From the NCBI GenBank assembly GCA_002291925.1, contig DBAY01000030.1, positions 13,425 to 77,424 of the forward strand: a stretch of 64,000 nucleotides of DNA, in the 5' to 3' direction. Each line of letters begins with the position of its first letter. The first letter of the stretch is position 1. A model generated the notes under the pieces. It was not told where the DNA came from. It did not search any database and saw nothing but the letters and a program-made list of their open reading frames with translations. The DNA comes from Alphaproteobacteria bacterium UBA998 (GTDB lineage: Bacteria; Pseudomonadota; Alphaproteobacteria; Rickettsiales; UBA998). Position numbers and translations under genes: made by a program. Shown here piece by piece: positions 17,132 through 24,221 of the stretch.

Positions 17132-17997
17132 AGGTAATCAGGCAGGAAGGCGCGCACTTTGGGGCCGATGTCGGGATCGGCCAGCGCATAGGCGAGGTTG
17201 GCTTCGACGAACCCGTGATGCTCGCCACAATCAAAGCGGCGGCCCTCGAAGCGGTAGCCATAGACGGATTGAGTGCGCAGGGAGGTGTTGATGGCGTCGG
17301 TAATCTGGATTTCACCGCCCGCACCGCGTTTCTGCTCGGCCAGCAGGTCGAAGATTTCCGGCTGCAGCACGTAGCGGCCGATGATGGAGAGCGTGGAAGG
17401 GGCCACTTCCGGCGCGGGCTTCTCCACCAACCCTTTGACTTTCACCAGCGGCCCCTGCTCGGATTCGATGTCGAGAATGCCGTATTTGCGGGTTTCTGCC
17501 TTCGGAACGTCCATGACCGCCACAATGTTGCTGCCCGGCACCTGTTCGTGGGCGTTGATGAGCTGTTTCAGGCAGGGCGTCTGCGATTTTACGAGGTCAT
17601 CCGCCAGAATCACGGCAAACGGCTCGTTGCCGACGATGTGGCGGGCGCACCAAATGGCGTGGCCAAGGCCCATCGGCTCCTGCTGGCGGGTAAAAATGAC
17701 GTTTCCCGGCTCCGGCAGCCAGGATTTGGCCATTTCCAGCTCTTTTTTCTTATTTGCCTCATTGAGGACATTCTGCAACTCATACGCGTGGTCGAAATGG
17801 TTCGAAATGGCGTTTTTGTTGCGTCCGGTAACGAAGACGAACTGCTCGATGCCCGCCGCGCGCGCTTCCTCAAAAGCGTAATGAATCAAAGGCTTGCTGG
17901 CGACCGGCAGCATCTCCTTGGGCATGGATTTGGTGGCGGGGAGGAAGCGTGTGCCGAGGCCTCCGACGGGGAAGACGACTTTGCGGATTTTTTGCAT
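17128..17997 (-). CDS. galU: UTP--glucose-1-phosphate uridylyltransferase
   Basis: Makes UDP-glucose from UTP and glucose-1-phosphate. 289 residues. Nucleotidyltransferase signature VVFPVGGLGTRFLPATKSMPKEM at the N-terminus, LADDLVKSQTPCLKQL with metal-binding Asp, and VEKP in the sugar-binding part. First gene of the galU-ugd operon; together they provide UDP-glucuronate. This pair and phrB are not part of the block that usually joins the DUF815 gene to yajC. Confidence 0.95.
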   Translation of the reverse strand: MQKIRKVVFPVGGLGTRFLPATKSMPKEMLPVASKPLIHYAFEEARAAGIEQFVFVTGRNKNAISNHFDHAYELQNVLNEANKKKELEMAKSWLPEPGNVIFTRQQEPMGLGHAIWCARHIVGNEPFAVILADDLVKSQTPCLKQLINAHEQVPGSNIVAVMDVPKAETRKYGILDIESEQGPLVKVKGLVEKPAPEVAPSTLSIIGRYVLQPEIFDLLAEQKRGAGGEIQITDAINTSLRTQSVYGYRFEGRRFDCGEHHGFVEANLAYALADPDIGPKVRAFLPDYL

Positions 17998-18067
17998 GAG
18001 AAGGCTCGCGTGGTTGGGCCTGTTAAAACGGACGGCGCATCACGTGTCAAAGGGATTGTGTCAGCGC

Positions 18068-18095
18068 TTGACTTCGCGCGCGTTGTCGCTACATT
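18068..18095 (+). promoter_or_regulatory. sigma70-like promoter for rpmG-yajC
   Basis: TTGACT at 18068-18073, 16-base spacer, TACATT at 18090-18095, about 32 bases before the rpmG ATG. It lies in the gap between divergent galU and rpmG. Confidence 0.5.
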
Positions 18096-18127
18096 CTACC
18101 GCTCATTTCATTCGACAGGTAGCTGAC

Positions 18128-18295
18128 ATGGCCAAGAAAAACACCATCCTGCTGAAGCTGGAAAGCACGGCGGATACCGGCTTTTTCTACGTGAAAAAGC
18201 GCAACCCGCGTAAATACCCGAACAAGCTCTCGTTCAAGAAATACGACCCGATCGCGCGCAAGCACGTCGAGTTCAAGGAAACGAAGCTGAAATAA
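18128..18295 (+). CDS. rpmG: 50S ribosomal protein L33
   Basis: 55 residues, MAKKNTILLKLESTADTGFF and onward, ending KHVEFKETKLK. The typical L33 sequence without the CxxC pairs, that is the zinc-independent form. The gene's TAA overlaps the yajC start (TAATG), an unusual coupling of a ribosomal protein to the Sec accessory operon. Confidence 0.96.
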   Translation: MAKKNTILLKLESTADTGFFYVKKRNPRKYPNKLSFKKYDPIARKHVEFKETKLK

Positions 18296-18693
18296 TGTAC
18301 GGACTGCTCGCACAAGGGGGCGCGGCGGCGCCGGTCGCGGCCGATGCGGCTGCCATGCTGCCCGGTGGCGCGCAAGGGGGCATTGCAAGCTTCCTGCCGT
18401 TCATCTTGGTGCTGGGTATCTTTTATTTCCTGCTCATCCGCCCGCAGCAGCGCAAGTTCAAGGATCACCAGACCATGGTTTCCGCGCTGAAAAAGGGTGA
18501 CAAGGTCATCACCGGTGGCGGCATCATCGGCACCATCACCAAGTCCGACAAGGACGACACGGTGACCGTACAGATTGCCGAGGGCGTCAGCGTGCAGGTG
18601 GCGCGTGCGACCATCGTGGGCATGTATGACAGCGCTCAGCAGCCCGCTCCTGCACGCGGCAAGCCTGCGGCAAAAGTGGCGAACGACAACTAG
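18295..18693 (+). CDS. yajC: preprotein translocase accessory subunit YajC
   Basis: Small bitopic protein associated with SecDF, 132 residues. One membrane helix (about 32-49, FLPFILVLGIFYFLLIRPQQ) preceded by an Ala/Gly-rich N-terminus, then the conserved IRPQQRKFKDHQTMVSALKK and GDKVITGGGIIG motifs. Start overlaps the rpmG stop by one base; secD follows after 100 bases with its own probable promoter. Confidence 0.94.
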   Translation: MYGLLAQGGAAAPVAADAAAMLPGGAQGGIASFLPFILVLGIFYFLLIRPQQRKFKDHQTMVSALKKGDKVITGGGIIGTITKSDKDDTVTVQIAEGVSVQVARATIVGMYDSAQQPAPARGKPAAKVANDN

Positions 18694-18738
18694 TCGCGTC
18701 CTTTGCGCCTCTCGTAAATCTCTTAACCAGAATCCGCT

Positions 18739-18766
18739 TTGGTTGTGTAAATAAATTCGGTATGTT
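18739..18766 (+). promoter_or_regulatory. candidate promoter for secD, overlapped by an inverted repeat
   Basis: TTGGTT at 18739-18744, 16 bases, TATGTT at 18761-18766. A perfect inverted repeat ATGTTC-CGCGCC-GAACAT (18762-18779) overlaps the -10 and the expected start, so it could be an operator or a leader hairpin. Confidence 0.35.
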
Positions 18767-18793
18767 CCGCGCCGAACATCACGTTGGATTGCC

Positions 18794-20377
18794 ATGCCTG
18801 ATTTCCCGCTCTGGAAAATTCTTCTCGTCTTCTTCGTTACAGCGCTTTTCACTTACTTTACGCTGCCGACCTTTGTTTCGCCGGAGTTGCGCGCCAGGCT
18901 GCCTGAATCCGCGCAGGATTTGACGCTGAACCTCGGCCTCGATCTGCGCGGCGGTTCGCACCTGTTGCTGGAGATTGATTTTGACAGTTACTTCCGCGAG
19001 CAGCGCGACCAGCTGTGGGATGATGTGCGCGCGGCCCTGCGCGAGACGAAGCTGGGCTACCGTGATCTCGCCATGGAAAACGGCATCGTGCGCTACCGAC
19101 TGCCGCCCCACGCCACGGAGCGCGGCGGTTCGGTGCCCGATCTGCGCCGCCAGCTTGGCAGTGATTACGCGGTGAGCGAGGACGGGGACCAGGTCACCAT
19201 TGCACTCACCGAGCGGGCGATAGCGGACAAGCGCCAGCAGCTGATCGAGCAGTCCATCGAGATCGTCAGCCGCCGCGTCAACGAGACGGGCACCAAGGAG
19301 CCGATCATCCAGCGGCAGGGCGATGCGCGGATTCTGTTGCAGGTGCCGGGACTGGATGACCCCTCGCGCCTGAAGAAAATCCTCGGCACCACAGCGAAGA
19401 TGACGTTCCACCTGGTCAATAATGAGGTGACGCCGGAGCAGATCCAGAGCGGTCGCGTGCCAATTGGCACTCGTCTTCTGCCCTCCGACGACCCGCGCGA
19501 GATGGTGGGCGGCCAGCCCTACCGCTTCCCCGTGTTCACAAAAGTCGAGCTGAGCGGCGAGATGCTGACCGGCGCCAACGCGACGTTCGAGAGCGGCCAG
19601 CCCGTGGTGGCGTTCCAGTTCAATTCGCTGGGAGCCAAGAAATTTGCGGAAATCACGCAGGCGAATGTGGGCAAGCCTTTTGCCATTGTGCTGGATAACA
19701 AGGTGATTACCGCGCCGCGTATCAATACGCCGATTCTGAACGGCAGCGGCATCATCACCGGTAGCTTCACCGTGGAGAGTGCCAATAACCTCGCGCTGCT
19801 GCTGCGCGCCGGTGCCCTGCCTGCGCCGCTGAAGATCGTCGAGGAGCGTAGTGTGGGTCCAAGCCTTGGCAGTGATTCCATCGCGGCGGGCAAGAAGGCG
19901 GCGTTCATCGGTCTGGCTTTCGTGGTGGGCTTCATGGTGCTGAGCTATGGGCTGTTTGGTCTGTTCGCCACGCTGGCGCTGTGCGTGAACATCATCATGC
20001 TGCTGGGCGCGCTGGCCTGCCTGCAGGCGACGCTCACCCTGCCGGGCATCGCCGGAATCGTCCTCACCTTCGGCATGGCGGTGGATGCGAACGTCCTCAT
20101 TTATGAGCGCATCCGGGAGGAAGTCCGCCGTGGCCGCAGCCCGGCCACGGCAGTGAATAGCGGGTTCCACGCGGCGTTTGGCACCATCATGGACTCCAAC
20201 CTCACCGGCCTGATCGCGGCGGCGCTGCTGTTCACCTTTGGCACCGGGGCCATCAAGGGCTTTGCCGTGACGCTCTCGCTCGGTATCATCACCTCGATGT
20301 TCACCGCCATCATGGTGACGCGCCTGTTCATTGCCCTCTGGCTGCACTGGTTCCGGCCGCGCAGCATCCCTATCTAG
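18794..20377 (+). CDS. secD: protein translocase subunit SecD
   Basis: RND-family partner of the Sec channel that uses the proton gradient to pull proteins through. 527 residues. Single N-terminal helix, the LGLDLRGGSHLLLEID motif, a large periplasmic domain (about 55-340), then five helices with GIVLTFGMAVDANVLIYERIREE. It ends after the sixth helix (LHWFRPRSIPI), so it is SecD alone, not a SecDF fusion. SecF would normally come next but is absent here. Confidence 0.95.
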   Translation: MPDFPLWKILLVFFVTALFTYFTLPTFVSPELRARLPESAQDLTLNLGLDLRGGSHLLLEIDFDSYFREQRDQLWDDVRAALRETKLGYRDLAMENGIVRYRLPPHATERGGSVPDLRRQLGSDYAVSEDGDQVTIALTERAIADKRQQLIEQSIEIVSRRVNETGTKEPIIQRQGDARILLQVPGLDDPSRLKKILGTTAKMTFHLVNNEVTPEQIQSGRVPIGTRLLPSDDPREMVGGQPYRFPVFTKVELSGEMLTGANATFESGQPVVAFQFNSLGAKKFAEITQANVGKPFAIVLDNKVITAPRINTPILNGSGIITGSFTVESANNLALLLRAGALPAPLKIVEERSVGPSLGSDSIAAGKKAAFIGLAFVVGFMVLSYGLFGLFATLALCVNIIMLLGALACLQATLTLPGIAGIVLTFGMAVDANVLIYERIREEVRRGRSPATAVNSGFHAAFGTIMDSNLTGLIAAALLFTFGTGAIKGFAVTLSLGIITSMFTAIMVTRLFIALWLHWFRPRSIPI

Positions 20378-20383
20378 GGAAGC

Positions 20384-20758
20384 ATGGACATCACCCCCGT
20401 CATCGCCGAATCGCGCCAGCTGATCGAAGCCTATGGCAATGGCGGATTCCGCATTGCCGGGGCGGATTATACGGGATCCGTGCTCATCTTTCCGGGTGAG
20501 ACGCTGGCCTGGCCGCTGACAGACGTCACAGCCCTGACCCTGGAGCATCTGGCGCCCGCCTTCGAGCGCGCCGCCGAGATTGAGCTGCTGCTGATCGGCA
20601 CCGGCAAGACGCACGGCTTCATCTCGCCCCGTCTAAAGGAAGAGGTGCGTCGGAGGGGCATTGTCATCGACAGCATGGATACCGGCGCCGCGTGCCGCAC
20701 GTTCAACGTGCTACTGGCGGAAGAGCGGCGCGTGGCGGCGGCGCTGATCGCCCAATAA
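20384..20758 (+). CDS. Mth938-like domain protein (NDUFAF3 family)
   Basis: 124-residue alpha/beta protein of the Mth938/DUF498 fold. Conserved features are GSVLIFPGETLAWPL near residue 30, LLLIGTGKTHGFISP in the centre and the C-terminal DTGAACRTFNVLLAEERRVAAALI. Relatives include the mitochondrial complex I assembly factor NDUFAF3; in alphaproteobacteria the gene commonly trails secDF. Starts six bases after secD and is closed by a strong terminator. Confidence 0.88.
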   Translation: MDITPVIAESRQLIEAYGNGGFRIAGADYTGSVLIFPGETLAWPLTDVTALTLEHLAPAFERAAEIELLLIGTGKTHGFISPRLKEEVRRRGIVIDSMDTGAACRTFNVLLAEERRVAAALIAQ

Positions 20759-20760
20759 AA

Positions 20761-20788
20761 AAGGGCGGCTGGTGCAGCCGCCCTTTTT
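20761..20788. terminator. bidirectional rho-independent terminator
   Basis: Perfect 11-bp stem AAGGGCGGCTG / CAGCCGCCCTT with loop GTG, T-run on the right and A-run on the left. It serves both the secD-Mth938 transcript and convergent sodB. Confidence 0.92.
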
Positions 20789-20804
20789 CGTTTTCCAGCC
20801 GTGA

Positions 20805-21431
20805 TTACGCCGCTTTCGACATGCCCGCTTTTTGCAGGTTTTCGGCGACGAAGCTCCAGTTGACGAGCTTGCCGAGGAAGGTGTCGATGTAATCCGGGCG
20901 CTTGTTGCGGTAATCTATGTAGTAGGCATGCTCCCACACATCCATGGTGAGCAGCGCGGTTTCGCCATGCGCCATGGGAAGGTCGGCGTTCGGCGTCTTG
21001 CGCACCGCGAGTTTGCCGGATTTATCCAGCACCAGCCACGCCCAGCCGCTGCCGAACTGCGTGATGCCCGCGTTCTTGAACTGCTCGACAAATTTCTCGT
21101 AGGAGCCGAATTCCTGCGCGATGCGGTTGGCCAGCTCGCCGCCCGGCTGCCCGCCCGCGTTCGGGGCCATGCAGTGCCAGTAGAAAGTATGGTTCCACAC
21201 CTGCGCGGCGTTGTTGAAAATCTGCTGATCCTTCGGCTCCTGCGAACCGGCGGTTTTCTTGATGATGTCCTCGAGGCTCATCGACTCCATCGGCGTGCCC
21301 GCAATCAGCTCGTTTAGCTTGGTGACGTAGGCGTTGTGGTGCTTGCCGTGGTGGAATTCCAGCGTTTCCTTGGTCAGGTGCGGCTCCAGCGCGTCCTGGG
21401 CATAAGGAAGGGGGGGCAGGGTGAAAGCCAT
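20805..21431 (-). CDS. sodB: superoxide dismutase, Fe/Mn family
   Basis: Dismutates superoxide. 208 residues. Metal ligands are seen in FHHGKHHNAYV (His), VWNHTFYWHC (His) and DVWEHAYYIDYRNKRPDY (Asp, His). WHCMAPNAGG and GSGWAWLV are as in iron-type enzymes, so Fe is the more likely metal. No signal peptide, so cytoplasmic. GGAG lies before the ATG. Confidence 0.95.
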   Translation of the reverse strand: MAFTLPPLPYAQDALEPHLTKETLEFHHGKHHNAYVTKLNELIAGTPMESMSLEDIIKKTAGSQEPKDQQIFNNAAQVWNHTFYWHCMAPNAGGQPGGELANRIAQEFGSYEKFVEQFKNAGITQFGSGWAWLVLDKSGKLAVRKTPNADLPMAHGETALLTMDVWEHAYYIDYRNKRPDYIDTFLGKLVNWSFVAENLQKAGMSKAA

Positions 21432-21470
21432 GGGGTTACTCCTCGTAGAAAGCGGTTGTCAGCGCCTGAG

Positions 21471-21498
21471 AATGTAAGCCGACTTACCGTAAAAACAA
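21471..21498 (-). promoter_or_regulatory. sodB promoter with palindrome in the spacer
   Basis: On the minus strand: TTGTTT (21498-21493), 16 bases, TACATT (21476-21471). The near-palindrome GTAAGTCGGCTTAC (21487-21474) lies between the two boxes and runs into the -10, a usual operator position; the regulator is unknown. Confidence 0.45.
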
Positions 21499-21520
21499 GT
21501 CTGTAAAATGAAAAGGGGAT

Positions 21521-23104
21521 TTAATGCGCCGGGCGCACAGCCGCTTCCGGGCCTGTCTGCGGTACAGCGACACGCGCCTGCCAGGAGGGGGCGCCGGGCG
21601 TTTCTGGCGCCGGCAGTTCCTTGCTAGGCTTCTGCAATGCCTGCGACCACGGATTCTGCCGCATCTCTTCCACGGCTTTCAGCAGCGAACCGCGCACGTC
21701 GCGGTCACGCAGCCCGAGCACTTCCTTCTGGCCGAGGAAGCCCGCCACGCACTCCACCAGTTCTTCCTGCCTAGCGCGCGGCTGGTGCGCGATGAGCTGC
21801 GCCGCCAGCGCGATGACGCTTTCATCCACGCTCTTGTCGCTTTTCACGCCGTCGCCATGGCCTTTGGACGAGAGCGCCACGAGAATCTCCGCCACGATGT
21901 TGGCGCCCACGAAAACCGCGCGATACCCCACTTCCGCACGGCGCTTGCTGCCGCCGTAATGCAGCGCAATGCCCGTACTGATGGCATGGCACATGGTGCT
22001 CACCAGGTACCCGGCGGCCGTCACGCTCAGCGGATGGGCGCGCACCCATTCCCATGCTTTGTCGACGGTGCCTTCGGCCGGATGGTCGGGGTCCGGCTTT
22101 TTCTCTTTCACCAGCGTGCCGAACATGCCCGCGGCCAGCGTATTCATGCCAAGCCCTACATCCAGCCAGCCTTCCGTGCGGGTGTGCTTCAGGGCTTCCT
22201 TCTCGATGGCTTCGGCGGTGAGGACAGTCCCCGGCTTCGCTTTGCTGGTCATCCGTTTGGCGACCTGCTCGAGGGTCTCCACGTCCGCGCGGATCTGCTC
22301 CGGCGTCACGCGCACCTTCTGCCGGAACGCCGCGGCGGCCACGCAGACACCGGCCATGGCGAAGCATGTGTTGAGCAGCTCGGAAGGGTAATGGCGCAGG
22401 AAGCCGTTGAGCTTCTTCATCGGGTGCGCGTAGGTGTCATCGCTCAGGACGTTGGCGGCAAAGCCCTTGTCGAGCTGGATGTTCTGCTGGCTGACATACT
22501 CCGCCATTTTCTTGGACAGATCCTTGATCTGCAAATCGGAGGGATCCCACCGGCCGAAGATGAGCGAGGAAACCGTGCCCATGCCGTAGAACAGGCCGCC
22601 CAGCATGTCGAGCTTGCTGGCACCCTTGTAGCCATACATGAGGTAGGCGCTGTCGGCGACCAGGAACGCGCCGCCTGCACCCTGCAAGGTGCGTTTGCGC
22701 AGCTTGTCCTTCAGGCTGATATTGTCTTCTGGCTCGGGCGTGATCTCGGGCGTGCCGTGAACCCAGCCATAGCTCTGCAGCGTATTCAGCAGCTTTGCTT
22801 CCTGCGGGAAGCCCCGCACTTCCAATACGGCCTGCCCTTTGTGCCCATTGGGCGTACATTGCAGGCCCAGCGCGGAGAGCTTGCAGTGAATATCCTTCAA
22901 TTCGCTGATGGTAATGTCCGGCTTGGCATGCAGGTAGGCACGCACCGCACCGCCCTTGTTGCGGCGGAAGGTAATCTCATCGATTACGGGGGAAGCGGTA
23001 TAGCGGTAGATGCTCAATGGCAGAACCTTTTGATGATGCTGGCGCTCGCTTTCTTCTTCGAGGCGGGCGCCTGCGAGGGAGTCAGCGGTTTCCAACTCTT
23101 TCAA
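21521..23104 (-). CDS. unrecognised multi-pass membrane protein, 527 residues
   Basis: I do not recognise this family. The N-terminal 120 residues are soluble and mixed alpha/beta (LPLSIYRYTASPVIDEITFR, then AYLHAKPDITISELKDIHCK). Hydrophobic, Gly/Ala-rich segments follow at about 140-185, 240-260, 315-335, 360-385 and 395-415, separated by charged stretches, and the C-terminal 100 residues are soluble and end in a Pro-rich tail. No signal peptide is seen. No ATG is available near the start; the open frame begins at a TTG (23104), with another TTG three codons on, so the exact start is uncertain. Codon use is like that of neighbours, arguing for a resident gene. It is transcribed alone, with a divergent gap of 145 bases upstream. 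Confidence 0.7.
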   Translation of the reverse strand: MKELETADSLAGARLEEESERQHHQKVLPLSIYRYTASPVIDEITFRRNKGGAVRAYLHAKPDITISELKDIHCKLSALGLQCTPNGHKGQAVLEVRGFPQEAKLLNTLQSYGWVHGTPEITPEPEDNISLKDKLRKRTLQGAGGAFLVADSAYLMYGYKGASKLDMLGGLFYGMGTVSSLIFGRWDPSDLQIKDLSKKMAEYVSQQNIQLDKGFAANVLSDDTYAHPMKKLNGFLRHYPSELLNTCFAMAGVCVAAAAFRQKVRVTPEQIRADVETLEQVAKRMTSKAKPGTVLTAEAIEKEALKHTRTEGWLDVGLGMNTLAAGMFGTLVKEKKPDPDHPAEGTVDKAWEWVRAHPLSVTAAGYLVSTMCHAISTGIALHYGGSKRRAEVGYRAVFVGANIVAEILVALSSKGHGDGVKSDKSVDESVIALAAQLIAHQPRARQEELVECVAGFLGQKEVLGLRDRDVRGSLLKAVEEMRQNPWSQALQKPSKELPAPETPGAPSWQARVAVPQTGPEAAVRPAH

Positions 23105-23249
23105 TCTAACAAAACTAGGTTACAGCTTTATTGCAGTTGCACGTAAAAGTTGGGCTTTTTGCAGGCATGGCGAAAAAAGTCTTTTCTTCCGCATTTTCAA
23201 GAGTATTGTGCGTGTATCTTTCTCCAATCGGCTTCTTTATCAGTCATTT

Positions 23250-23435
23250 ATGCACGACGAGCGCTATATACAGCAGTGCGCCAAAGACTTGATAGCCGAA
23301 TTTGGCGAGAAGGCCCTGGAAATCGCCGAGCGCAAGATGCGCGAATTGATGGAGAAAAACGATGTGAAGGAAGCCAGCCTCTGGCTGGCCGTGCTTTATG
23401 AAATCCACCGCAGCGATTCCCAGCAGGTGCATTGA
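23250..23435 (+). CDS. small conserved-looking helical protein, 61 residues
   Basis: Starts MHDERYIQQCAKDLIAEFGE and is charged and predicted fully helical; it ends three bases before the TraX-like gene, so the two are probably co-translated. The start ATG at 23250 is preferred to an upstream in-frame ATG-like codon at 23208, whose sequence is hydrophobic and unlike the rest. Resembles short alphaproteobacterial helical proteins (DUF6961-like), but this is only an impression. Function unknown. Confidence 0.6.
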   Translation: MHDERYIQQCAKDLIAEFGEKALEIAERKMRELMEKNDVKEASLWLAVLYEIHRSDSQQVH

Positions 23436-23438
23436 CGC

Positions 23439-24221
23439 ATGCTGTTTCTGGATGCCGGGCAGAATTACCGAAAATACGGGCCGCAAGCCACTACCCACGA
23501 TCTCTATAAGTTCTTCGCCATTCTCCTGATGGTGGTGGACCATGTGGGGTTCGTGTTCTTCCCGCAGGAAATGTGGTGGCGGGCGGTGGGGCGCCTGTGT
23601 GTGCCGGTCTGGCTGTTTCTGGCCGGATATGCCAGGCCTGCTCATGTACAGCGCGAATTTTTCTGGCTGAGCGGGCTGCTCGTGCTTACCGACTGGTATG
23701 TGGGCGAGCCGATTCTGCCGCTGAATATTTTTGTCACCATCATCATCAGCCGGCTGTTCGTAGCGTACGCTGATATGTTGAGGCAAAACGCCGCCGCTCT
23801 GGCGACGCTGGTCGCGATTGCCTTCGTTTTCCTGCCGTCAGCGTTTTTTGCCTTTGAGTATGGAAGCCAGGCTTTCCTTCTGGCGCTGGCCGGGTATTAT
23901 TACCGCAATTACCCGGAACGCGGGCTGGCACCCGTTTCCCTCGTCATTGCCTGGGCCGTCTTCGCCGTCATGCAGGCGGTATCGTTTGTGTTCACCCCGG
24001 TGCAAATCGCTTTCGTCGCCGTGGGGTGCGCTCTCGTCTGCATGGCATTGACCGGTTATCGCATTCAACCACTGGCACACTCAGGCGGAAAATTGTGGGT
24101 GGCTCCGGTGAAATTCATCGCACGCAACTCGCATTACGTCTACGCGCTGCACCTTGTGGTTTTTTTGCTAATACGCAAATGGATGCAATCGGGCGCGGAC
24201 ATGCCCATCCGCTGGCTGTAA
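23439..24221 (+). CDS. TraX-family integral membrane protein
   Basis: 260 residues with about eight predicted membrane helices. The N-terminal LYKFFAILLMVVDHVGFVFFP and VGRLCVPVWLFLAGYA match the TraX/acyltransferase-like fold, in which the conserved Asp-His (here VDHVGF) lies in the first helix; TraX N-acetylates F pilin, but chromosomal relatives have no known substrate. No conjugation genes are nearby. Stops one base before the convergent alaS end. Confidence 0.8.
   Translation: MLFLDAGQNYRKYGPQATTHDLYKFFAILLMVVDHVGFVFFPQEMWWRAVGRLCVPVWLFLAGYARPAHVQREFFWLSGLLVLTDWYVGEPILPLNIFVTIIISRLFVAYADMLRQNAAALATLVAIAFVFLPSAFFAFEYGSQAFLLALAGYYYRNYPERGLAPVSLVIAWAVFAVMQAVSFVFTPVQIAFVAVGCALVCMALTGYRIQPLAHSGGKLWVAPVKFIARNSHYVYALHLVVFLLIRKWMQSGADMPIRWL

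Noticed and set aside
18779..20614. 611-codon open frame opposite secD and the Mth938 gene
   Set aside because: Antisense shadow of well-supported genes; no family-like sequence and it would run through the terminator side of two genes.
23208..23249. Longer N-terminus for the small helical protein
   Set aside because: The added 14 residues are hydrophobic and unlike the charged helix that follows; ATG 23250 is more natural.
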